Source of the DNA: JABDDM01 sp038240295 | Lineage (GTDB): Bacteria; Bacteroidota; Ignavibacteria; Palsa-1295 | Length of the DNA stretch: 6,531 bases | Reading direction: 5' to 3' | Assembly: GCA_038240295.1 (NCBI GenBank) | Contig: JBBSDW010000166.1 | Span: 1-6,531 of the forward strand | Shown here: piece after piece, positions 1-5,323 of the stretch | Numbering within the stretch: position 1 is the first letter of the stretch | Layout of the letters: each line of letters begins with the position of its first letter | Position numbers and translations under genes: made by a program | Notes under the pieces: generated by a model | The model's database searches: none | The model's input: the letters and a program-made list of their open reading frames with translations, nothing else | Told to the model about the DNA's origin: nothing

Positions 1-373
1 CACGATTCAGCGAATCGCGCGAATAAACCATTTGCGTTATGTAGTGGTCGTTCGATAGTGCGCGAGTAAAGTTGATCGTTTGTGTTGAATCGGTCCAGCG
101 GATGTCGTATTCGCTCTGCAGCTGTCCATCGATATAGAGTCTGGAATGCTGGACAGTGTGATATGCGTCCCAATCGGTGGTAGCGAGAAGCGTGGATGTG
201 TTCTCTCGCTTTCCGTTCGTGAACTTGTACGCGACTTCCTCTATGTGCTTGACGCGTGCCCGCTTACACGTCTCGCGATATTCGGGAGTGTAGTCCTGCA
301 GTTGCGCAAACGCAGTGCTGGATAGCAAGAGGAAGAGAAACGAGCTTGTAACTCCAGTTCTTAAAAGCTTCAT
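1..373 (-). CDS. Secreted protein of unknown function (5' part, cut by window edge)
   Basis: An open frame of 124 whole codons runs from an ATG at 373-371 to the window edge with no stop, so only the N-terminal part is present. The first ~23 residues form a textbook signal peptide: MKLLR, then a hydrophobic stretch rich in Leu, Phe and Ser (SSFLFLLLSS), then TAFA followed by QLQD, a clear AxA signal peptidase I site. The mature part is polar and looks beta-rich, with alternating hydrophobic residues (for example RLYIDGQLQSEYDIRW, HYITQMVYSR). I do not recognise the family. The product is probably periplasmic, outer-membrane associated or secreted. No Shine-Dalgarno is evident; the ATG is preceded by the A/T-rich TTTAATTCC, common in Bacteroidota. 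It lies downstream of the dehydrogenase gene on the same strand, but 232 bp and a possible terminator separate them, so co-transcription is unlikely. Confidence 0.82.
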   Translation of the reverse strand, partial: MKLLRTGVTSSFLFLLLSSTAFAQLQDYTPEYRETCKRARVKHIEEVAYKFTNGKRENTSTLLATTDWDAYHTVQHSRLYIDGQLQSEYDIRWTDSTQTINFTRALSNDHYITQMVYSRDSLNR

Positions 374-461
374 GGAATTAAATGTGATCGCTGTGAATGT
401 AAAAACTTCGTGGAGAGCCCTTTCGCCACCAAACGGCTATCATCCAGTGTCTCCGCCCCCT

Positions 462-489
462 CATACTTCATACTCCATAATTCATCCTT
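462..489. repeat. Degenerate heptamer tandem repeat, four units
   Basis: Four head-to-tail 7-bp units are visible: CATACTT, CATACTC, CATAATT, CATCCTT. Each starts with CAT and differs from its neighbours at one to three positions. It lies in non-coding sequence just upstream (plus-strand sense) of the palindrome at 501-529. Short heptameric tandem repeats of this kind are found scattered between genes in several bacterial groups. No function can be read from it. Confidence 0.6.
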
Positions 490-500
490 GCCCCACCACT

Positions 501-529
501 CTCTCCCATTCGTCGGGCGAATGGGAGAG
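501..529. repeat. Perfect palindrome with 12-bp arms (REP-like intergenic hairpin)
   Basis: CTCTCCCATTCG at 501-512 is the exact reverse complement of CGAATGGGAGAG at 518-529, with a 5-nt loop (TCGGG) between them. Either strand could fold into a stable hairpin. It is not a classic terminator: on the plus strand the next T run (544-548) is 14 nt away, and on the minus strand the arm is followed by AGTGGTGGGG rather than T's. Its position between two genes, its G/C-rich stem and its neighbouring heptamer repeats suggest a dispersed REP-like element. Only one copy is present here, so dispersal is inferred. Confidence 0.6.
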
Positions 530-550
530 GGACTTCAAAGGACTTTTTAT

Positions 551-579
551 TTAAATAAAATCCTCGATCTTACGATCGA
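551..579 (-). terminator. Possible weak intrinsic terminator of the dehydrogenase gene
   Basis: On the minus strand, 27 nt after the stop of the dehydrogenase gene, TCGATC pairs with GATCGA across a 4-nt loop (plus-strand positions 564-569 and 574-579). GGA and then TTTTATTT (560-553) follow. The stem is only 6 bp and not G/C rich, so termination would be weak. The T tract is itself part of a 16-bp perfect A/T palindrome at 545-560 (TTTTATTTAAATAAAA). Confidence 0.35.
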
Positions 580-589
580 ACGCAATATA
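578..589. repeat. 12-bp direct repeat, copy 1 (GAACGCAATATA)
   Basis: The 12-mer GAACGCAATATA lies 16 bp beyond the stop codon of the dehydrogenase gene. An identical copy at 2139-2150 lies just upstream of the start of the same gene, so the two copies bracket it. Read on the minus strand it is TATATTGCGTTC. It may be a shared promoter-type element or a trace of an insertion event; chance cannot be excluded. Confidence 0.45.
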
Positions 590-605
590 GTTTGCTTAAA
601 GCCGA

Positions 606-2111
606 TCAGCGTTGCACTACGATCTTGCGCGTCAGCACACCATCTATTCCTTCGACGCGTACGAGGTAGCTGCCGTTCGAAAGTCGATCGGTGTTGAAGG
701 AATGATTCGATTGCTTCATATCGCTTGTTGCAAGAACAACATTGCCCAGCACATCATAGACCGTCAGTCGCAATTTTCCACTCAACCCCTTAATATCAAC
801 TTGACAGTTGCCAGACGCCGGGTCTGGAAATAGCGAGAGCGAGGCTTTTGCAGGAGCACCGTAGGAGACGGTGCGATCTCCAACATAGGAGATCTTATAA
901 ACCGCAGGCGGCGTGTGGGGATCAGTGTGGTCGGATGTAAAATAAAGATCGCCCGCAGTATCGATCACGATTCCACAAGGGCGCGCCCAACGTTTATAAT
1001 TGATTGAATCAGTAAGGAATCCCGACGCAAAATCGGTGACCAGCCACGCGCCATTGATGTTGCGAGCACGTTCGATCTTCGAGCCATCCGCGATGAGTCT
1101 CCCATCGGCTGCAGGATAGGAGCCATGAAGCGTAATAAACAGATCGCCATCGTAGCCGGGAAAGTTTGCGCTATGATAACTTGCGATACCGAGCGGCGTC
1201 GTGTGCGCGGGAAAATACATCTCGGCAACTTGCATTGACTGAACGGCAGAAGAATCCGCATGCGTGATCGGCAGCAGCGCACGGTATTCGGAATCGGCGC
1301 TGAAGTTATCCCACTGATGATCGCCGTATGCGATCGGCCAGCCATAGAATCCGTGATCGACGATCTTCGCAGCAAATTCCTGCGGCACATCCTCGCCCTG
1401 ACTATTGCGCTCGGCGACGCTTGCCCAGAGTGTGTGTGTCACATTGTCCATCGTGAGTCCGACGGCGTTTCTCAACCCACTGGCATAGATCCTCCTGCCG
1501 GTACCATCAAGATTGAACCGCAAGATCGCCGCACGTTCCTGCGCAACTTCCCGGCACGCGTTGCAGGGTGCGCCTACGCTAAGATAAAGCGATTGCCCTA
1601 CGGTATCGAAGAGGATCGTCCGCGTCACGTGATTCGGAGTTCCTTCGGGCAGATACGGAATGCCGCCGATAAAGACAGAAGAATCCTGGTAAATGCCAAG
1701 TCCATTCGGATGTTCGTACTTGCGAACATCGCCGTAAGATGCGGTGTAGAGCGCACCATTATAGAATGCGAATCCATGCGAGTTGCTATCATTCGTAGCG
1801 AGCGCGATCGCCGAATCGGCAACGTTGTCCTGATTCGCATCGGGCAGCGCATCGATGACCGAGTTGCCGTTGTCGGAAACACAGACTACCCCGTCAGGGC
1901 GAATCGCGAGCGCTCTTGGGCTCCAGTTCTTGTTTGCATAAAAGACCGTGCAGGTAAATCCTTTTGGAAGCAGCACCGTGTGCGCCGAGTCAAAAAGTGC
2001 TTTGTACTGATCGGGGACAATGAGGGCACTTGGAATAAGTGAGTCGGTTTGCTGGGCGCGGACGGCGCACGACAAGAGAAACAAAGCGGTCGCAAGCAAG
2101 ATGATTCGCAT
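606..2111 (-). CDS. Secreted PQQ-type sugar dehydrogenase (sorbosone dehydrogenase-like) with T9SS sorting domain
   Basis: Probable quinoprotein that oxidises a sugar or sugar derivative outside the cytoplasm; substrate unknown. I start it at the ATG at 2111 (501 aa), because the longer frame begins with TTG at 2135 and adds eight residues before an otherwise perfect signal peptide: MRIILLATALFLLSCAVRA, cut before QQ. Residues ~45-415 match the six-bladed propeller of the L-sorbosone/pyranose dehydrogenase group: HGFAFYNGALY (112-122), a CxxC with E and RAAI (183-196), SGLRNAVG (211-218), LWASVAERN (228-236), HGFYGWP (253-259), PAHTTPLGI (301-309), HGS (329-331), RPCGIVID near 390. No CxxCH haem motif is present, so electrons must pass to a separate acceptor. 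Residues 425-501 form a type A T9SS C-terminal domain (FPDPASG, LTVYDVLGNVV, LSNGSYLVRV, RKIVVQR at the end), indicating export through the type IX system and surface anchoring or release. A LLSC near the signal cleavage site could suggest a lipoprotein, but the sorting tail and the A-R-A site make that less likely. It appears monocistronic. Confidence 0.88.
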   Translation of the reverse strand: MRIILLATALFLLSCAVRAQQTDSLIPSALIVPDQYKALFDSAHTVLLPKGFTCTVFYANKNWSPRALAIRPDGVVCVSDNGNSVIDALPDANQDNVADSAIALATNDSNSHGFAFYNGALYTASYGDVRKYEHPNGLGIYQDSSVFIGGIPYLPEGTPNHVTRTILFDTVGQSLYLSVGAPCNACREVAQERAAILRFNLDGTGRRIYASGLRNAVGLTMDNVTHTLWASVAERNSQGEDVPQEFAAKIVDHGFYGWPIAYGDHQWDNFSADSEYRALLPITHADSSAVQSMQVAEMYFPAHTTPLGIASYHSANFPGYDGDLFITLHGSYPAADGRLIADGSKIERARNINGAWLVTDFASGFLTDSINYKRWARPCGIVIDTAGDLYFTSDHTDPHTPPAVYKISYVGDRTVSYGAPAKASLSLFPDPASGNCQVDIKGLSGKLRLTVYDVLGNVVLATSDMKQSNHSFNTDRLSNGSYLVRVEGIDGVLTRKIVVQR

Positions 2112-2138
2112 GTGGATCGGAGAAGAGTGATGCAACGA

Positions 2139-2150
2139 GAACGCAATATA
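2139..2150. repeat. 12-bp direct repeat, copy 2 (GAACGCAATATA), upstream of the dehydrogenase gene
   Basis: Identical to the copy at 578-589. On the minus strand it reads TATATTGCGTTC, ending 27 bp before the chosen ATG at 2111. TATATTG resembles the Bacteroidota -7 box (TAnnTTTG) imperfectly, and I see no -33 TTG at the expected ~20 bp. Next to it, 2157-2168 is a short inverted repeat, AGGTT-AC-AACCT, which could be an operator half-site pair. Confidence 0.4.
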
Positions 2151-2182
2151 ATGGTCAGGTTACAACCTCATCGCTAATTGGG

Positions 2183-2219
2183 AAAAAGCAAAAAGGCACC
2201 CGCCGAAGCGGGTGCCTTT
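2183..2219 (-). terminator. Strong intrinsic terminator of the yceI-type gene, C(UUCG)G tetraloop
   Basis: On the minus strand AAAGGCACCCGC (2219-2208) pairs with GCGGGTGCCTTT (2203-2192), a perfect 12-bp stem. The loop is TTCG closed by a C-G pair, the extra-stable C(UUCG)G tetraloop. TTTTT (2194-2190), GC and TTTTT (2187-2183) follow. The stem begins 37 nt past the stop of the yceI-type gene. The plus-strand side lacks a good T tract, so the signal is directional. It insulates the dehydrogenase gene from its upstream neighbour. Confidence 0.93.
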
Positions 2220-2256
2220 GCGTCACCTCTGTTTCTTCACCCAATAGTGGGAGAAC

Positions 2257-2859
2257 TCAGTTCTGCTGATGCTCGGTGGCTTCGACTTTGGTATATTCGG
2301 CGTCGATCGTGATCTTCACGTCCTCACCGACCATCACGCCACCTGCCTCGAGGACTGCGTTATACACGAGCCCGAAATCTTTACGGTTGATCTTCGTCGA
2401 CCCCGAAAGCGCAACTCGCGTAAATCCATAGGGATCCTTCATTTCCGGAGTTGGTCCCTCGACATCGAGCACGACTTCTTTCGTGACATCTTTGATCGTA
2501 AGGAGTCCCGTGACCTTCAATTCGCCAGGAGCGACCTGCTCGAATTTCTTCGAGATGAATTTCATCGCGGGAAATTTTTCAGCCTCGAAAAAATCGGCAC
2601 TGCGCAAGTGTGCATCGCGGTCATCGACGCCTGTTGAAACGGTCGACGTTGGGATCGACGCTTCAAGATAGGACTTCGAAATGTCCTCGCTGTTCAAGAA
2701 TAGCTTCGATTCGAGATTCTTAAATACGCCTCGAACATTCGAGATCATCATGTGCTTGACGCTAAAGTGCGCTGAACTGTGCATTGCGTCGATGTGCCAT
2801 GAGGTTTCGACTGCGGTCTGAGTTGCTGTTTGGGGTGCTTCGAGTGTTGTGGTTGCCAT
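2257..2859 (-). CDS. YceI-family protein, cytoplasmic-type (no signal peptide)
   Basis: YceI proteins are small lipocalin-like beta-barrels that bind polyisoprenoid or other lipid ligands; several are stress-induced, but the cellular role is often unknown. Start chosen at the ATG at 2859 (200 aa), because the longer frame begins with TTG at 2913 and adds 18 residues with no domain match. Family features are WHIDAMHSSAHFSVKHMM (21-38), SNVRGVF (40-46), STGVDDRDAHLRSADFF (75-91), EKFPAMKF (94-101), a VTGLLTIKDVTKEV strand pair, then INRKDFGL and GEDVKITIDAEY near the C-terminus. It spans the whole family length. Residues 1-20 (MATTTLEAPQTATQTAVETS) are polar and Thr/Ala rich and replace the signal peptide found in E. 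coli YceI, so the product should stay in the cytoplasm. It is transcribed alone: divergent from the 3190 gene and closed by the strong terminator at 2183-2219. The repeats upstream (2876-2958) suggest regulation. Confident on family, not on ligand. Confidence 0.92.
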   Translation of the reverse strand: MATTTLEAPQTATQTAVETSWHIDAMHSSAHFSVKHMMISNVRGVFKNLESKLFLNSEDISKSYLEASIPTSTVSTGVDDRDAHLRSADFFEAEKFPAMKFISKKFEQVAPGELKVTGLLTIKDVTKEVVLDVEGPTPEMKDPYGFTRVALSGSTKINRKDFGLVYNAVLEAGGVMVGEDVKITIDAEYTKVEATEHQQN

Positions 2860-3189
2860 AGTAGTAAAGATTGTTGGTGATTGCGTATGTTGAAACGATA
2901 TTTGTTGGGACAAGTTTCATCTGCACGTATGTTTTTTTTAGAAAGGCACGCAATCACCGAATAAGAATAAAGGAGGGCGCACACAGCGCCGCCCTGTTGC
3001 AGACATTCGTCCCATTTGTCGTATTTTCGCAAACGACACACGACTCCCCGCACTGTTCGTTATGCGCACCTTATTCGCGAGGGTTTTCGAATGGAGACTA
3101 TGTTTGTTTGAGCTTTCGGGCGAGGGCTGCGCTGTGCAGACTGCGCGAACTAGAATTGTCAAGACCTGCACACCTATCCTAGAAAGCAA
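2860..3189. other. Divergent intergenic region between the yceI-type gene and the exported-protein gene
   Basis: These 330 bp must hold the promoters for both flanking genes. The left third contains the yceI-side repeats described separately. The middle has AGGGCG (2974-2979) pairing with CGCCCT (2990-2995), with no T tract on the plus strand and only a weak T-rich stretch on the minus strand. It also has a 6-bp inverted repeat, TGTCGT (3017-3022) and ACGACA (3033-3038). TATGTTTG at 3099-3106 fits the Bacteroidota -7 consensus TAnnTTTG for a plus-strand promoter 84 bp before the GTG start, but no -33 TTG is evident. A perfect AAGGAGG at 2970-2976 is not followed by a credible gene. The open frames here give Cys/Arg/Ser-rich products that resemble nothing, so I call no gene. 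Confidence 0.5.
2876..2958 (-). promoter_or_regulatory. Nested inverted and direct repeats in front of the yceI-type gene (candidate operator or structured leader)
   Basis: A perfect 11-bp inverted repeat lies 17-99 bp upstream of the ATG: GGTGATTGCGT (2876-2886) and ACGCAATCACC (2948-2958). The arm centres are 72 bp apart, close to seven helical turns. Nested inside are a 6-bp inverted repeat, TGAAAC (2891-2896) with GTTTCA (2914-2919), and an 8-bp direct repeat, CGTATGTT (2884-2891 and 2926-2933), 42 bp apart. A run of eight T's lies at 2932-2939. The arms could be paired binding sites for a looping regulator. If transcription starts beyond 2958, they could instead form an RNA stem close to the start codon. 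I could not identify -33/-7 boxes. Confidence 0.45.
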
Positions 3190-4134
3190 GTGAAAACGGC
3201 GACGAACCCGATTCGATCTTTTGTGATGACGTGCCTGATCGCGCTGACGCTGGCCGGTCGTTCGAGCCATGCGTTCGCTCAGGATATACCCACACCGCCA
3301 CTGGCCGCTCATACTACCGCAGAGTTCTCGGTAGCTCCTCGCCCGACATCCAATCGAAGCTTTGCCGACGAGCGTTGGATCGAGGATAAGGTCGAGATGA
3401 CGAGGCTTGATTCTATCCTTTCTTTTGGGAGTCGAAGTAAGGCGCTTGGTGATCGCTCCAGAGGCATCGCGCTCGAGCAGTATGCCGGTGACTATCCGAA
3501 TTCCCCAGCGCTCCAACTTGCGATCGGCAGGGCGTTTCTCTACAATTCGATCTATTATGAGAGATCCCCAAAAAACGCTTCGAGTTGTTCCGATACGATC
3601 AACTATGATTTTTCCGATTCTGCATTTCACTGGCTGAGCCTCGCGCATTCCGACAAAGCGGTTCGCGATCCAGAATATCATTTGACAAGTTCTGCGTGGC
3701 TTGCGCAGGCCTATGCTGCGCTGATCCTCGATAAGATCCGGGCACATGACGCACCGACGGTCCGGCGACTGCTGATCAATGCCATGCTCGATTCGGTCAT
3801 CGATCCGTTCTCGCTTGACTACGCGACCGATCTCCTTGCCGAAACCCCGAAGGATGCAATTCTTTTCGTTGGACAAACGGGATGCGGATCGAACGTATTG
3901 CTTCCATTGTGGTATTTGCAAGCGGTCGAGCGCCAGCGAACCGATATTTCGATCGTTCACTCGTTCTTTCTCGCCGACGCGGTCCATCGCAGTGTTGTTC
4001 GATCGGGGCTCGAAGGGATCACGCGTGGAATACAATTCGCTTCGCACACCAGCGCGCCGACGATCGCTCCGGACGATTCCCGGCTATACGCACCGGTGAC
4101 TATCATGTTGACGTTTTGCTCGACGGGGAAGTGA
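3190..4134 (+). CDS. Exported helical-repeat-like protein, probably frameshifted near its 3' end
   Basis: The reading frame (314 aa) starts with GTG at 3190 and is weakly preceded by AGAAAG. GTG is preferred over the ATG at 3226 because it completes a signal peptide: KTATNPIRSF, hydrophobic VMTCLIALTLAG (12-23), then SSHAFA cut before QD (30/31). Residues ~60-200 are mainly alpha-helical and TPR-like (SPALQLAIGRAFLYNS, SSAWLAQAYAAL). Residues 218-257 (ETPKDAILFV, then LPLWYLQAVERQRTDISIVH) resemble the 'LWY-x-Q...R-x-D-V' segment I recall from DUF2723-type and TPR proteins of Bacteroidota. That match is from memory, and the function is unknown. After about residue 300 the frame ends in an unlikely tail (VTIMLTFCSTGK, then TGA), while protein-like sequence continues in another frame; see the next feature. 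The acyltransferase gene begins 109 bp beyond this stop on the same strand, so the two probably form an operon. A long open frame on the opposite strand (2938-4047) is Arg/Ser rich and is not credible. Confidence 0.75.
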   Translation: MKTATNPIRSFVMTCLIALTLAGRSSHAFAQDIPTPPLAAHTTAEFSVAPRPTSNRSFADERWIEDKVEMTRLDSILSFGSRSKALGDRSRGIALEQYAGDYPNSPALQLAIGRAFLYNSIYYERSPKNASSCSDTINYDFSDSAFHWLSLAHSDKAVRDPEYHLTSSAWLAQAYAALILDKIRAHDAPTVRRLLINAMLDSVIDPFSLDYATDLLAETPKDAILFVGQTGCGSNVLLPLWYLQAVERQRTDISIVHSFFLADAVHRSVVRSGLEGITRGIQFASHTSAPTIAPDDSRLYAPVTIMLTFCSTGK

Positions 4135-4246
4135 TGGCAACTACAGAATTTATTGTTGCGGACCCAAAACTGGAGACCGAGTTGCATTCAGCAATAGGCT
4201 GCGCAACGCGATTTATTTCAGATCCTATTTTACCGCGACACGGTGA
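4089..4246 (+). pseudogene. Displaced 3' tail of the 3190 gene in shifted frames (apparent frameshift)
   Basis: Around 4089-4094 the protein-like reading moves from the frame of the 3190 gene to the -1 frame. There the DNA encodes TGDYHVDVLLDGEVMATTEF followed by IVADPKLETELHS, which reads like a beta-sandwich strand pattern. A single base restored near 4091 would give DSRLYA-x-TGDYHVDV without a break. That frame stays open to a TAA at 4254-4256, overlapping the next gene by 14 nt. A second -1 step near 4165-4200 would give NRLRNAIYFRSYFTATR and a TGA at 4244-4246, which forms the classic 4-nt GTGA overlap with the GTG start of the acyltransferase gene. The first shift is reasonably supported; the second rests mainly on that overlap. 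The cause could be real gene decay or single-base errors in the assembly. Confidence 0.42.
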
Positions 4247-5319
4247 GCCCATTTAAAGACTCACCGACGATCGAGAGTGCGATCTCGGGTCGAAAAAATA
4301 ATTTTGATGTCCTGCGCCTCATTGCGGCTATCGCCGTGATCTTTTCACACTCCTATGATATTGGCGGCTCGCACATAGATGAACCGCTCGTCCGGTTTTC
4401 TGGCGGTCAAATGACGATCGGCGAATTTGCGGTCGTACTCTTTTTTGTGATCAGCGGATTTCTGATCACGCAAAGTTTCGATCGCTCTCAGGATCTCCAG
4501 AAATTTTTGAAAGCACGCGCGCTCAGAATTTTTCCAGCGGTCGTTGCGCTTGTCTTGCTGACGGTATTTGTGCTTGGTCCGCTTGTAACGACGACATCCG
4601 TGGCAGTTTATTTTTCAGATTCGAGTACGTGGGCATATCTTTCGACCGTCACGCTTTTTCCATTGGTCAGAGACCCTACGCTGCCGCAGGTTTTCAGTCA
4701 CAACATCATGCCCGGTGTCGTGAACGGATCGTTGTGGACGCTTGAATTCGAGATCGTGTGCTACGCGATCGTCGCCGTTATGGGCATCACAAAGATTCTT
4801 CGAGGCCGATGGGTGATCGCGTTATTGTTGGTGAGTATCGCTTGTTCCTTCCTGACGATCCCATCGCACTTTGTTTCTGAGATCCCTTACTTCGTTAACT
4901 TTTTCGCGGCTGGAATGCTGCTCTATCTCTATCGCGCGAAGATCAGACTAAACGGAAGTTTAGCTTTGCTCTGTTTTATTGCGATGATCCTTTCAGCAAG
5001 GATCGGAGGAATGCGCGAAGTGCTGATCGGTGCCGGAAGTTATCTCTTCATTTACCTGAGCCTTTCGCCAAGGATCAAACTTCCGCGAACGACGAAGTAT
5101 GGAGACTTCTCCTATGGGCTTTACATCTTCGCCTTTCCGATACAGCAAACTCTTTCCGGACTGCTCTCACCGAATGTATCGCCGTTCAGTGTTTTCTTCA
5201 TCGCGGGGCCCATCACGCTTCTTATCTCCATCGCCTCCTGGCATTTGATCGAGAAGCGCGCACTCAGTTATCGTACGAACAAACGAGCCGCAGGCCCGAC
5301 GATTCGCCGAGCCTGGTAA
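4243..5319 (+). CDS. Acyltransferase-3 family integral membrane protein (OafA/YrhL-like)
   Basis: Family members move acetyl or other short acyl groups across the inner membrane onto sugars of O-antigen, capsule, peptidoglycan or exported polysaccharides; the acceptor here is unknown. The protein (358 aa) has about ten hydrophobic segments and covers the full domain: NNFDVLRLIAAIAVIFSHSY (19-38) with the family R-x10-H motif at R25 and H36, then FFVISGFLIT (67-76), RALRIFPA (92-99), NGSLWTLEFEIVCY (161-174), YGDFSYGLYIFAFPIQQ near 287-303, and a closing SWHLIEKRAL (332-341) typical of the family's C-terminal end. There is no fused SGNH domain. The basic tail (NKRAAGPTIRR) should lie in the cytoplasm. 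The start is GTG at 4243; an in-frame TAG at 4195 and the lack of another start codon between them leave no upstream alternative. No clear Shine-Dalgarno precedes it, which agrees with translation coupled to the preceding gene. Its stop lies 4 bp from the stop of the opposing prolyl-tRNA synthetase gene. Confidence 0.93.
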   Translation: MSPFKDSPTIESAISGRKNNFDVLRLIAAIAVIFSHSYDIGGSHIDEPLVRFSGGQMTIGEFAVVLFFVISGFLITQSFDRSQDLQKFLKARALRIFPAVVALVLLTVFVLGPLVTTTSVAVYFSDSSTWAYLSTVTLFPLVRDPTLPQVFSHNIMPGVVNGSLWTLEFEIVCYAIVAVMGITKILRGRWVIALLLVSIACSFLTIPSHFVSEIPYFVNFFAAGMLLYLYRAKIRLNGSLALLCFIAMILSARIGGMREVLIGAGSYLFIYLSLSPRIKLPRTTKYGDFSYGLYIFAFPIQQTLSGLLSPNVSPFSVFFIAGPITLLISIASWHLIEKRALSYRTNKRAAGPTIRRAW

Positions 5320-5323
5320 GCGT

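Noticed and set aside
462..529. CRISPR array
   Set aside because: The repeats are 7-bp tandem units without spacers plus a single palindrome; no regular repeat-spacer pattern and no cas gene are present.
410..697. A 95-codon plus-strand frame across the first spacer
   Set aside because: It runs through the heptamer repeat and the palindrome and into the 3' end of the dehydrogenase gene on the other strand. Its composition is repeat-derived.
1260..2042. A 260-codon open frame on the plus strand inside the dehydrogenase gene
   Set aside because: It is wholly antisense to a gene with strong family motifs, its product has the Arg/Ile/Val-rich look of a shadow frame, and no motif is visible.
2111..2135. 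Eight-residue N-terminal extension of the dehydrogenase from a TTG start
   Set aside because: The ATG at 2111 gives a compact signal peptide; the TTG start would place HHSSPIH in front of it with no benefit.
2974..2995. Hairpin AGGGCG/CGCCCT as a terminator
   Set aside because: No T tract follows on the plus strand and only a weak T-rich stretch on the minus strand, and no gene on either strand ends just before it.
2871..3182. A 103-codon plus-strand frame in the divergent intergenic region
   Set aside because: It starts inside the yceI upstream repeats, gives a Cys-rich product with no family resemblance, and has no upstream ribosome binding site. The good AAGGAGG at 2970 lies inside it and is not followed by a start at proper spacing.
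2938..4047. A 369-codon open frame on the minus strand opposite the exported-protein gene
   Set aside because: The product is rich in Arg, Ser, Ile and Cys with no recognisable domain. It lies antisense to a gene with a clear signal peptide and sensible composition, and is open mainly because of the codon pattern on the other strand.
4112..4134. Programmed -1 ribosomal frameshifting to fuse the two parts of the 3190 gene
   Set aside because: The only slippery-looking run is GGGG just before the TGA, which is not a full X XXY YYZ heptamer. A shift there would skip the protein-like GDYHVDVLLD segment, and no stimulatory hairpin is obvious.
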